From Granulicella sp. (GTDB lineage: Bacteria > Acidobacteriota > Terriglobia > Terriglobales > Acidobacteriaceae), in assembly GCA_003133205.1 (NCBI GenBank), contig PKWK01000238.1, positions 1,879 to 26,869 of the forward strand: DNA of 24,991 bases. Direction: 5' to 3'. Of this stretch, positions 15,202-21,794 are shown piece after piece. The notes under the pieces are model-generated. The model searched no databases, had not been told where the DNA came from, and saw nothing but the letters and a program-made list of their open reading frames with translations. How positions within the stretch are numbered: position 1 is the first letter of the stretch; every line of letters begins with the position of its first letter. The position numbers were made by a program, and so were the translations under genes.

Positions 15202-16083
15202 GTGAGCACACAGCCAACAGCGGTCGGGGAAGCGACTCCAATTCTGCGGGTCCCGCTGCTCAGGGTGCAGGACCTCTCGATCGGCTTTGGCGGGCGCGAG
15301 GTCGTCCACGGGATCTCGTTCGAGATCGCGCCCGGCGAGACGCTCGGCCTGGTGGGCGAGTCGGGGTCGGGCAAATCGGCGACCTCGCTCGCGGTGTTGC
15401 GGCTGCTCCCGGCGGAGGCGAGCGTCTCGGGCAGAGTCCTGTTCGCGGCGGCGGGCGCGGCACAGCCGGTCGACCTGCTGGCGCTGCCGGAGCGCGAGAT
15501 GCGGGGCCGGCGCGGGAGCGATGTGGCGATGATCTTCCAGGAGCCGATGACCGCGCTGAATCCGGTGATGCGGGTCGGCTCGCAGATTGCCGAGGCGGTT
15601 CGCGCGCACCAGCCCGGGCTGTCGTGGAAGGCGGTCGATCGGCTGGTGCTCGACGCGATGCACGAGGTCGCGCTGCCCGAGCCGGAGCGGCGGGCGCGGG
15701 ATTATCCGCACCAGTTCTCGGGTGGCCAGCGGCAGCGCATCCTGATTGCGATGGCTATCGTGAACCGTCCGCGCCTGCTGATCGCGGACGAGCCGACGAC
15801 GGCACTCGATGTGACGGTTCAGGCGCAGATTCTGGCGCTGCTGAAGGAACTGCGCCGGACGCATGGCCTGTCGATGCTGTTCATCTCGCACGATCTGGCG
15901 GTCGTTGCGCAGGCGTGCGACCAGCCCGGCGATCGTATCGCGGTGATGCAGAATGGGCAGATTGTCGAGCAGGCGGCGACGCTCGACTTGTTCCGCAGCC
16001 CGCAGCATCCGTATACGAAGAAGCTGCTCGCGTCTGCACCGACGATGGCGAGCGACCGGACGCGGCCCCTGGCGTCGCTGTGA
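15202..16083 (+). CDS. OppD/DppD-type peptide ABC transporter ATPase (orphan)
   Basis: The protein has 293 residues from a GTG at 15202; the frame is open upstream, but that stretch overlaps the divergent gene. No good Shine-Dalgarno is seen, so the start is uncertain. The Walker A is GESGSGKS (52-59), followed by the Q-loop [14 protein letters not shown], the signature FSGGQRQRI (172-180), Walker [13 protein letters not shown] and the switch histidine in LFISHDL. The C-terminal [15 protein letters not shown] is typical of oligopeptide and nickel transporter ATPases. No permease, second ATPase or binding protein is next to it, so it would need partners encoded elsewhere. The stretch [11 protein letters not shown] is a little longer than usual. 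It ends at a TGA directly abutting a hairpin repeat. Confidence 0.88.
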   Translation: MSTQPTAVGEATPILRVPLLRVQDLSIGFGGREVVHGISFEIAPGETLGLVGESGSGKSATSLAVLRLLPAEASVSGRVLFAAAGAAQPVDLLALPEREMRGRRGSDVAMIFQEPMTALNPVMRVGSQIAEAVRAHQPGLSWKAVDRLVLDAMHEVALPEPERRARDYPHQFSGGQRQRILIAMAIVNRPRLLIADEPTTALDVTVQAQILALLKELRRTHGLSMLFISHDLAVVAQACDQPGDRIAVMQNGQIVEQAATLDLFRSPQHPYTKKLLASAPTMASDRTRPLASL

Positions 16084-16084
16084 A

Positions 16085-16116
16085 CCCACATCTCAGAAGC
16101 GAGATGTGGGGCACCC
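16085..16116 (-). repeat. GGGTGCCCCA hairpin repeat, copy 3
   Basis: CCCACATCTC (16085-16094), AGAAGC, GAGATGTGGG (16101-16110) and GCACCC make a perfect ten-base-pair hairpin with a boundary GGGTGCCCCA when read on the minus strand. It starts one base after the ATPase stop codon. The 32-base element is identical to that at 18788-18819, which lies inside an open reading frame. A further short palindrome, GGACCGC-T-GCGGTCC, follows at 16135-16149. Confidence 0.8.
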
Positions 16117-16207
16117 GGCGTCGCGGACTTTCAAGGACCGCTGCGGTCCGCATCTAAAGGCTGTGCGATAGACTGGGATTTCGTGCGTCTATGCACGTGG
16201 AACTGCC

Positions 16208-16975
16208 ATGCGTGCTCTCATCCTTTCCGACATCCACGCCAACCTTGAAGCCTTGAACGCCGTGCTTACCGCGGCCGGCGAGTGGGACGCGCTGTGGAAC
16301 CTGGGCGACATGGTCGGGTATGGCGCGAGTCCGAACGAGGTGCTGGACGTGATTCGACCGCTTTCGACGCTGACGGTGCGGGGCAATCACGACCGCGTCT
16401 GTTCTGGGCTGAGTTCGTCGCTGGCGTTCAATCCGACGGCGCGCGCGGCGGCGAAGTGGACGTTGGAGGTGCTGAATCCGGAGAACCTGGTGTGGCTGCG
16501 AACGGTGCCGCAAGGGCCGCTGCAGCCGGAGAACGACGCGCCTGGCGAAGTTGAGGTGACGCTGGCGCACGGCTCGCCGCTGAACGAGGATCAATACATT
16601 CTGAACATGCGCGACGCATGGGCTCCGCTGCAGCAGATGACCACGGCGATTACGTTCGTCGGGCACACGCACATCCAGGGTGGCTTCTCGCAGAAGGAGC
16701 ACGACTGGCACGAGCTGCGGCCGCGCTATCGCAGCCGCAACGACGCGGATACGTGGACGATGCCGATTCCGCCGGGGACGCGCAACCTGATCAATCCGGG
16801 CTCGGTGGGGCAGCCGCGCGATTACGACTGGCGTGCGGCGTTCGCGGTGTACGACAGCGAGGCCTCCGAGATTGTGTATCATCGCGTGCCGTACGATCTG
16901 AGGCGGGCGCAAGGACGAATCCTGATGGCTCGGCTGCCGGAGCGACTGGCGGCGAGGTTGCGCGAAGGACGGTAG
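16208..16975 (+). CDS. Calcineurin-like metallophosphoesterase
   Basis: This protein of 255 residues has the complete metal-binding series of the family: D8-x-H10 in ILSDIHAN, LGDMVG (D34), GNHD (N60, H61), a later histidine in LAHGSP, and VGHTH near residue 155. It probably uses two metal ions to hydrolyse phosphoester or phosphodiester bonds. The substrate is unknown; the short compact form resembles YfcE/phosphodiesterase-type members. No signal peptide is present, so it is cytoplasmic. After the HTH motif, a segment (QGGFSQKEHDWHELRPRYRS) precedes NPGSVGQPRD, which is characteristic of this family. The ATG at 16208 follows MRALILSDIH logic, though the ribosome site is poor (GTGGAACTGCC). 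It stands alone, 125 bases after the ATPase. Confidence 0.85.
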   Translation: MRALILSDIHANLEALNAVLTAAGEWDALWNLGDMVGYGASPNEVLDVIRPLSTLTVRGNHDRVCSGLSSSLAFNPTARAAAKWTLEVLNPENLVWLRTVPQGPLQPENDAPGEVEVTLAHGSPLNEDQYILNMRDAWAPLQQMTTAITFVGHTHIQGGFSQKEHDWHELRPRYRSRNDADTWTMPIPPGTRNLINPGSVGQPRDYDWRAAFAVYDSEASEIVYHRVPYDLRRAQGRILMARLPERLAARLREGR

Positions 16976-16998
16976 GGCACCCCCCCATCCTTAAGTCC

Positions 16999-17109
16999 TA
17001 AAGTATTCTTTCTAAATTGTTTAGGTCCGGACCAGTGGTATATACCAACTGTAAAGTATCCCGAATCAATTAGTTATCCATAAAGTATTCCAGAATAAGG
17101 GCTTAACGT
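16999..17109 (+). repeat. Three degenerate 29-nt direct repeats starting TAAAGTATYC
   Basis: TAAAGTATTC occurs at 16999 and 17081, and TAAAGTATCC at 17052. Units two and three are adjacent at exactly 29 bases. All three carry AAT followed by TTA after the shared start. Unit one is separated from unit two by 24 bases that hold the two palindromes. The similarity is limited to the first ten bases and a loose AT pattern. Confidence 0.55.
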
Positions 17110-17118
17110 GTTAAATGC

Positions 17119-17163
17119 AAAAGGCTGCGGGGTTTGCGCGTGCGCGCTCGCCTTGCAGCCTTT
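17119..17163 (+). terminator. GC-rich hairpin with AAAGGCTGC arms
   Basis: AAAGGCTGC (17120-17128) and GCAGCCTTT (17155-17163) pair perfectly, enclosing a GCGCG-rich interior capable of a second stem. The right arm runs into TTTGATCTTT. It looks like a terminator for leftward or rightward transcripts, but it lies 145 bases from the nearest gene end, so it may belong to an unannotated small RNA. Confidence 0.45.
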
Positions 17164-17452
17164 GATCTTTACTAACTACCTTAATTCTATCAGTTTGACC
17201 TTAACTAAACGGCGAGTATTTTCCGGGTACATTTGGGGCGTAAGTTGTTTTTAGGATTGGAGATAATATTTTTGGGTGTGAGCGAGTGGGCTTGACCTCT
17301 CTAACGATGTTTGCTGTGTCAAGGGCGTAGGGAGGGTCGGCGTGGGGAGCAGGGTCGAGGCGCCGTCATGTGGCGATTATCTTGACCCTTCTCCGCGCCT
17401 GCAAGCTTGAGTCGGGGACGAAGCTCAGGCGTTCTTTCTGAAGCGGTGGAGC

Positions 17453-17830
17453 GTGGCGCTGGCGGACGGAGGTGTCGTCGCCCAGAAGATTGTCGGCGAG
17501 TGCGCGAGAGATGCCTACTTCTATGTCTACTGGGCGGCATATGCGATTGAGTCGGTGCTCGCGCTGTTCATCGTCTACGGCATCTTCCGGCTTTCGATGC
17601 AGCCGCTGAAGGGACTGCAGCGGTTCGGAACGATGCTTTTTTGCGTGGTGGCCGGAATCTCAGTTGTCCTGGCCGTGGGGTACAGCGTGATCAATGGCGT
17701 TGTGATCTGCGCGATTCTTGTGTTGTGGACGGCTTACTTTGCTCTGCCGGAACCGGAGCGGCGGGAGATCGATGTCAGTTCGCCGCTGCGGCGGTGGAAC
17801 AGGATTTGCCTGGGTTGGTACGGGATGTGA
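17453..17830 (+). CDS. Short multi-pass membrane protein, possibly a 5'-truncated gene
   Basis: The frame gives 125 residues from a GTG. It holds three hydrophobic segments: about 22-44 (FYVYWAAYAIESVLALFIVYG), 56-80 (RFGTMLFCVVAGISVVLAVG) and 82-100. The motif AYFYVYW followed by AIESVLALFIVYGIF, then PLKGLQRFG, reminds me of a longer acidobacterial membrane protein family whose members have several additional N-terminal segments. The frame is open only 14 codons further upstream, to a TGA at 17408, and its ribosome site is poor. A broken or shortened copy is therefore plausible; a genuine small protein cannot be excluded. It borders the AT-rich island on one side and a toxin-antitoxin pair on the other, a setting that favours decay. 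Confidence 0.45.
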   Translation: MALADGGVVAQKIVGECARDAYFYVYWAAYAIESVLALFIVYGIFRLSMQPLKGLQRFGTMLFCVVAGISVVLAVGYSVINGVVICAILVLWTAYFALPEPERREIDVSSPLRRWNRICLGWYGM

Positions 17831-17909
17831 TGTGACTTGTCGTATGTCCCTTCTCCGGTGCGTGTCTCAGACTTGAGTGTCCTGTTATCCTTGCAGCCAG
17901 GAGCGGATT

Positions 17910-18191
17910 ATGGCGGACGGTCGGATTCACATCATGCTCGAGGATGAGGCGATCGTTGAGTTTGTTCGCAGCAAGGTGCGGAGCGGCGAATACGCGTCGG
18001 AGAGCGATGTCATCAAGGAAAGTGTCGCTGCGCTTCAGGATAAAGACTGCGAAGTCGAGCGCTGGCTGCGCGAGGTTGGAGTTCCAATCTACGATCGCAT
18101 GAAGGCCGATCCCTCAAGCGCGATCCCGATCGAGCAGGTAGAGCGGCACCTTGAAGAGCGGCGCAAGCGGAGACGCGAGACCCTCACATGA
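17910..18191 (+). CDS. parD: ParD-like antitoxin
   Basis: The protein has 93 residues. The ATG at 17910 is chosen because AGGAG (17899-17903) lies six bases before it. The open frame begins earlier (17877), but that extension has no ribosome site. The sequence GRIHIMLEDEAIVEFVRSKVRSGEYASESDVIKESVAAL fits a ribbon-helix-helix DNA-binding domain of the ParD/CopG type, followed by a charged C-terminal tail (ERHLEERRKRRRETLT) likely to wrap the toxin. The stop overlaps the start of the next gene by four bases (ATGA), as is usual for a type II toxin-antitoxin operon. Such antitoxins repress their own promoter, but no operator could be pinned down. Its order, antitoxin first, is the common one. Confidence 0.85.
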   Translation: MADGRIHIMLEDEAIVEFVRSKVRSGEYASESDVIKESVAALQDKDCEVERWLREVGVPIYDRMKADPSSAIPIEQVERHLEERRKRRRETLT

Positions 18192-18487
18192 ACCTCCGCG
18201 TCGCCTTCTCCCCTGAGGCGCAAGCGCACCTGGACGAGTTGGAAGACTACATCGAAAAATCTTCGGGCTCAGCACTCACTGCGGAACGCTACATCGGCAG
18301 GCTACTCAAGACCTGCCATTCTCTCCGCACATCGCCCTTCAGAGGAACGAGCCGCGATGACATGGGTTCGGGCGTGAGAACTACGGGATTTGAACGGCGC
18401 GTAACGATTCTTTTCGAAGTACAGAAAGAACAGATTTTGATCCTTGGCATTTTTTACGCGGGCCGGAAGTTTGAAGGAAGCCGGTAA
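18188..18487 (+). CDS. parE: ParE/RelE-superfamily toxin
   Basis: This 99-residue protein has the features of the ParE/RelE toxin fold: LRVAFSPEAQAHLDELEDYIEKSSG at the start, AERYIGRLLKTCHSLRTSPFRG in the middle and RRVTILFEVQKEQILILGIFYAGRKFE at the end. ParE proteins poison DNA gyrase, while RelE relatives cleave mRNA, and the residues visible here do not decide between them. The GRNF-type C-terminal motif of many ParE members appears as AGRKF. Its ATG overlaps the antitoxin stop. The gene ends one base before the convergent ABC-F gene, leaving no space for a terminator. The pair probably provides plasmid-like or island maintenance. Confidence 0.85.
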   Translation: MNLRVAFSPEAQAHLDELEDYIEKSSGSALTAERYIGRLLKTCHSLRTSPFRGTSRDDMGSGVRTTGFERRVTILFEVQKEQILILGIFYAGRKFEGSR

Positions 18488-18488
18488 G

Positions 18489-20519
18489 TCAGACGGCGGT
18501 GGACTGTTCTTCGAGGGCGGTGGCTAGCTCTTCCCATTCGGTTGTGAGCGAGGTGCGCTGGGTGCGGAGGGATTCAAGTTCGGCGGCGGTGCGCTGGGAC
18601 TCTTCGGCGGAGGTGTAGTGGCCGAGGCTCTCTTCAGCGGCGGTGATGCGGGAGTCGATGGTGGAGAGTTCCTGCTCGATGGCGGCTACGCGGTCTTCGA
18701 GCTGTTTGAGCTTGATGGGGTTGAGGCGCTTGATGGGGGCTTTGGCGGGTATGGAAGTTGTCGGGGGTTGTCCTGATGATTCTGAATCCCACATCTCAGA
18801 AGCGAGATGTGGGGCACCCACTTTGGTGGTGGGTTCGGGTGTGGGCTTGAGGGAGGCGCTGAGGGAGATGGAGACTTTCTCGGGGCCGCCTTGTTTGCGC
18901 CAGAGATAGTCCTCGTAGTTGCCGGGGTAGATGTGGACGTGGCGATCTTCGACTTCGAAGACGCGGGTGGCGAGGCCGTCGATGAAGTAGCGGTCGTGGG
19001 AGACGAAGAGGACGGTGCCGGTGAAGTTGGCGATGGCTTCGAGCAGGACGTCTTTGGCGCGGAGGTCGAGGTGGTTCGTCGGCTCGTCCAGCAGCAGCAT
19101 GTTGGCGGGGGAGACGAGCATCTTGGCCATGGCGTAGCGGTTGCGCTCGCCGCCGGAGAGGACGCCGAGAGGCTTGAAGACGTCATCGCCGGAGAACATG
19201 AAGCAACCAAGCAGCGAGCGGAGTTCGACGACGGGGACCTTGGGCGCGATGCCGGCGATGTCTTCGAGCATCTTGGCGGCGGGGTCGAGGACTTTGTACT
19301 GGTCTTGCGCGAAGTAGTCGGCAAGGACGTTGTGGCCGAGGCGGATGTCGCCGGAGGTCGGCGGCTCGAGGTTGGACAGCATGCGGATGAGGGTGGATTT
19401 GCCGGCTCCGTTGGCGCCGACGAGGGCGATGCGATCGCCGCGTTCGATCTGGAAGCTGACGTCTTCGAGAACGTGCTTGATGCCGGCCGGTTGCCCATCG
19501 ACGGAGGGCATGGGGTAGTCCTTGTAGAGGTGGGAGACTTCGATCACCGTGCGGCCTGATGCGGGCGGCTGCGGGATGGTGAAGTGGATGGTGGACTCTT
19601 CCTCGGGGACTTCGATGCGCTCGATTTTTTCGAGTTCCTTGATGCGGGACTGGACCTGCTTGGCTTTGGTGGCCTGGTAGCGGAAGCGGTTGATGAAGGC
19701 TTCGAGGGCGTCGATGCGGTCGCGCTGATTCTTGTACGCGTTCATGAGCTGGGTTCGGCGCTCTTCCTTTTGCACGACGTACTTCTCGTAGTTGCCGTGA
19801 TAGGTGTGCATGCGCTTGTTCCAGATTTCGATGGTCTTGTTGACGGTGACATCGAGGAAGTAGCGGTCGTGCGAGATGAGGATATAGGCGTTGGGATAGT
19901 CGTGGAGGTAGTTCTCGAGCCAGTTGCGGGATTCGAGATCGAGGTGGTTGGTGGGCTCGTCGAGAAGTAAGAGGCTGGGCTTCTGGAGGAGGAGCTTGGC
20001 GAGGGCGATGCGCATCTGCCAGCCGCCGGAGAACTCTTCCGTCTTGCGGTCCCAATCTTCTTTCAGGAAGCCGAGGCCGCCGAGGACGGCTCCGACCTGC
20101 GAGTCGAGGGTGTAGATGTCGTGGACGTGGAGATGGTCGGCGATGTCGGAGTAGCGATCGGCGGCGGCGTGGTACTCGCGGGACTTGGGGTCGGCGGTGG
20201 AGAGGGTGTGGGTAATCTCTTCGGCTTCGTGCTCGAGGGCGAAGATGGGGTCGAAGACGGAGAGGCATTCGGCGAAGACGGTCTTGCCGCGGAGGGCGAG
20301 GCCGTCCTGGGGGAGGTAGCCGAGGGTCATTCCCTTGACGCAGGTGAGCTGGCCGTAGTCGAGGGTTTCGAGGCCTGCGAGGATCTTGAGCAGCGTGGAT
20401 TTGCCGGTGCCGTTGCCGCCGACCAGGCCGGTGCGCTCGTCCGGCGTGATGAGCCAGTTCGCGTCTTCAAAGAGGAGTTTGGGGCCGAAGCGTTTGCCGG
20501 CGGCAGAGAGTTGGAGCAT
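18489..20519 (-). CDS. ABC-F family ATPase with an in-frame palindromic insertion
   Basis: The product has 676 residues with two ATP-binding domains and no membrane segments. The first has Walker A GGNGTGKST (34-42), FSGGWQMRI and LLLLDEPTNHLDL. The second has GANGAGKST (about 366-374), LSGGERNRY and MLLLDEPTNHLDL. A charged linker with KAKQVQSRIKELEKIERIE lies between them, and a coiled coil occupies the last 70 residues. This is the ABC-F layout (YheS/Uup/EttA group), soluble factors acting on the ribosome. Residues 567-577 (VGAPHLASEMW) are encoded by the hairpin repeat at 18788-18819, in the flexible linker between the second ATPase domain and the coiled coil. The ribosome site of the ATG at 20519 is weak. 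Confidence 0.92.
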   Translation of the reverse strand: MLQLSAAGKRFGPKLLFEDANWLITPDERTGLVGGNGTGKSTLLKILAGLETLDYGQLTCVKGMTLGYLPQDGLALRGKTVFAECLSVFDPIFALEHEAEEITHTLSTADPKSREYHAAADRYSDIADHLHVHDIYTLDSQVGAVLGGLGFLKEDWDRKTEEFSGGWQMRIALAKLLLQKPSLLLLDEPTNHLDLESRNWLENYLHDYPNAYILISHDRYFLDVTVNKTIEIWNKRMHTYHGNYEKYVVQKEERRTQLMNAYKNQRDRIDALEAFINRFRYQATKAKQVQSRIKELEKIERIEVPEEESTIHFTIPQPPASGRTVIEVSHLYKDYPMPSVDGQPAGIKHVLEDVSFQIERGDRIALVGANGAGKSTLIRMLSNLEPPTSGDIRLGHNVLADYFAQDQYKVLDPAAKMLEDIAGIAPKVPVVELRSLLGCFMFSGDDVFKPLGVLSGGERNRYAMAKMLVSPANMLLLDEPTNHLDLRAKDVLLEAIANFTGTVLFVSHDRYFIDGLATRVFEVEDRHVHIYPGNYEDYLWRKQGGPEKVSISLSASLKPTPEPTTKVGAPHLASEMWDSESSGQPPTTSIPAKAPIKRLNPIKLKQLEDRVAAIEQELSTIDSRITAAEESLGHYTSAEESQRTAAELESLRTQRTSLTTEWEELATALEEQSTAV
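18788..18819 (-). repeat. GGGTGCCCCA hairpin repeat, copy 4, inside a coding region
   Basis: CCCACATCTC (18788-18797), AGAAGC and GAGATGTGGG (18804-18813), then GCACCC: a 32-base copy identical to that at 16085-16116. It is translated in the minus-strand frame as residues of the ABC-F linker and introduces no stop codon. Identity with an intergenic copy 2.7 kb away implies recent movement or strong conservation. Confidence 0.85.
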
Positions 20520-20680
20520 CTGAGACTATTTTCTCATCTGCTCAAAAGATTTGTATTTTCGCAATGCTCAGAGGCTGAATTCTCTCAATTGCTGAAGAAT
20601 TTCGAGTCGCGCTTGCGAAAGGTCTGTGTGTTCTCTCGATGCCGACGGGCAAACGCTTCGTTGCGCCGATTGCTGCCGGG

Positions 20681-21124
20681 CTATTTCTGAATCTGCTTCA
20701 GATAGTTCGTCAGGTTGACGATGCGCTGATGAACTACCGTTGCGTTGTCCGGGCCGGATTCGTGTAGCGTCCCCATCAGGTCGCCCCAGATGGGCATCTG
20801 CGATGAGCCATGAGCCGGGGTCTCCACTCCGAACTTGAGGACTGAACTCACGTGATCCGCGGGGAACGCTCCGCCATTCCTCTTGCTAAGCATGGTGAGA
20901 TCCGGGGGTTGGACTTTCATTGCCGGTGCGGCCGGCCCATTGCCCGTGGCTTTGGCGCCGTGGCAGACGGCGCAATAGGTGCTGTACATCTGCTCTCCAG
21001 ATACGGGGGACGTTGGTTGTATTGGGACCTCCTTGATTTTGGGAGTTGTTTGCTGGGCCATCCCTAATAAAGATGGGGAGGATATAAGTCCAGCTAATAG
21101 TGCTATTAGAATTCGTTTCTGCAT
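20681..21124 (-). CDS. Exported mono-haem cytochrome c
   Basis: The protein has 147 residues. The ATG at 21124 is chosen since AGGAG (21132-21136) lies seven bases before it; a longer frame to 21193 is not needed. A signal peptide runs over residues 1-22 (KRILIALLAGLISSPSLLG). The haem site is C51-A-V-C54-H55 within YSTYCAVCHGAKATGNGPAA, a typical class I cytochrome c start. M110 in SSQMPIWG is the likely sixth haem ligand. It is a small periplasmic electron carrier; its partners are not encoded nearby. A similar single-domain cytochrome acting with alcohol or quinol dehydrogenases is possible. Between it and the ABC-F gene is a 161-base gap with no recognisable gene. Confidence 0.88.
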   Translation of the reverse strand: MQKRILIALLAGLISSPSLLGMAQQTTPKIKEVPIQPTSPVSGEQMYSTYCAVCHGAKATGNGPAAPAMKVQPPDLTMLSKRNGGAFPADHVSSVLKFGVETPAHGSSQMPIWGDLMGTLHESGPDNATVVHQRIVNLTNYLKQIQK

Positions 21125-21230
21125 AGGGTGACTCCTTTGAACCGACGAAACAATAATCCCCTTGGAGGACACAGGATGTGACGGCTGACACATGGGATTC
21201 TCCTGATTTCAAGCGCCTTCTATCGACCCT

Positions 21231-21284
21231 CCATTCAAGAAGAATGGTGATGGCCTTCAGGTCCCCATCAAGATGAATGGGACC
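21231..21284. other. Two small hairpins in the divergent leader region
   Basis: CCATTC-AAGAA-GAATGG (21231-21247) and GGTCCC...GGGACC (21260-21265, 21279-21284) lie between the cytochrome and small membrane protein genes. A third hairpin with arms GCTCTG and CAGAGC (21343-21348, 21356-21361) sits just before the ribosome site of the plus-strand gene. Their function is unclear; they may be regulatory or simply chance. Confidence 0.35.
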
Positions 21285-21371
21285 GAGTCGGAGCCCAAGA
21301 TGGCGATCATGACGGGCGCGGCGGAGTAGAAACCGGCAACTGGCTCTGCTACTGTCAGAGCAGGGAGCCTG

Positions 21372-21731
21372 ATGCCTTTCGAGTCACACGTTTCTTCTGA
21401 TCCTTCGGTCGCGCCGCCAAGCACCTTGCCTCCCGAACCTCTGCCCGGGGAGGCCGGTCCGGTGTCGGCGTCTGGCACCGTCGCGCCCGTCTGGCTGCAG
21501 CGGCTTTCGTTGTTTGTGCTGGTGCTGTTCTGCGTCTACCTTGGCGTGCTGGTGACGATCCTGCCGTGGTGGTCGAGTGTGTGGGACCGCAACCTCTTCA
21601 TCCAGTCGCGACCTGTGCTGGCTGCAGTGCTGCACAATGGGGCGGTGCGCGGGCTGATCTCCGGCCTTGGCATGCTCGATATATGGATTGGCATCTCCGA
21701 AGCGGTACACTACCGCGATCACCGTGCATAG
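21372..21731 (+). CDS. Small membrane protein, conserved unknown
   Basis: This 119-residue protein has a proline/serine-rich N-terminal 40 residues and a hydrophobic segment at about 44-67 (RLSLFVLVLFCVYLGVLVTILPW). A polar loop (WWSSVWDRNLFIQSRPVL) and a second weaker hydrophobic segment follow (VRGLISGLGMLDIWIGISEAVHY). The pattern of a TM, a WD-N loop, then RG-ISGLG-LDIWIGISEA resembles an unnamed family seen in acidobacteria. No function can be given. GGGAG lies four bases before the ATG. It is 63 bases upstream of the LOG-family gene on the same strand and may be co-transcribed with it. Confidence 0.7.
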   Translation: MPFESHVSSDPSVAPPSTLPPEPLPGEAGPVSASGTVAPVWLQRLSLFVLVLFCVYLGVLVTILPWWSSVWDRNLFIQSRPVLAAVLHNGAVRGLISGLGMLDIWIGISEAVHYRDHRA

Positions 21732-21794
21732 GAAACTCAGGCTGTAGAAGAGACGCCGTGGACGGATGCTGCCCCAGGAAAAGAAGAGAACAGG

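Larger units (their letters stand above)
16976..17452. other. Gene-free AT-rich island with palindromes and degenerate repeats
   Basis: This is the longest stretch without a gene. The first 320 bases are far more AT-rich than the surroundings. It opens with a run of C residues, then three TAAAGTATYC motifs, the palindrome GGTCCGGACC (17024-17033), a near-palindrome CAGTGGTATATACCAACTG (17033-17051), TTAACGTGTTAA (17103-17114) and a GC-rich hairpin with nine-base arms (17120-17163). Further on, CTTGAC and GTCAAG form an inverted repeat (17291-17323), and CTTGACC recurs at 17381. The right part regains high GC content. No protein-coding potential is convincing. It could be an insertion scar, a regulatory block or RNA gene. 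Confidence 0.5.

Noticed and set aside
16999..17109. CRISPR-like array from the three 29-nt repeats
   Set aside because: Only the first ten bases are shared, two units are adjacent with no spacer, and no cas genes are visible. It is reported as degenerate repeats instead.
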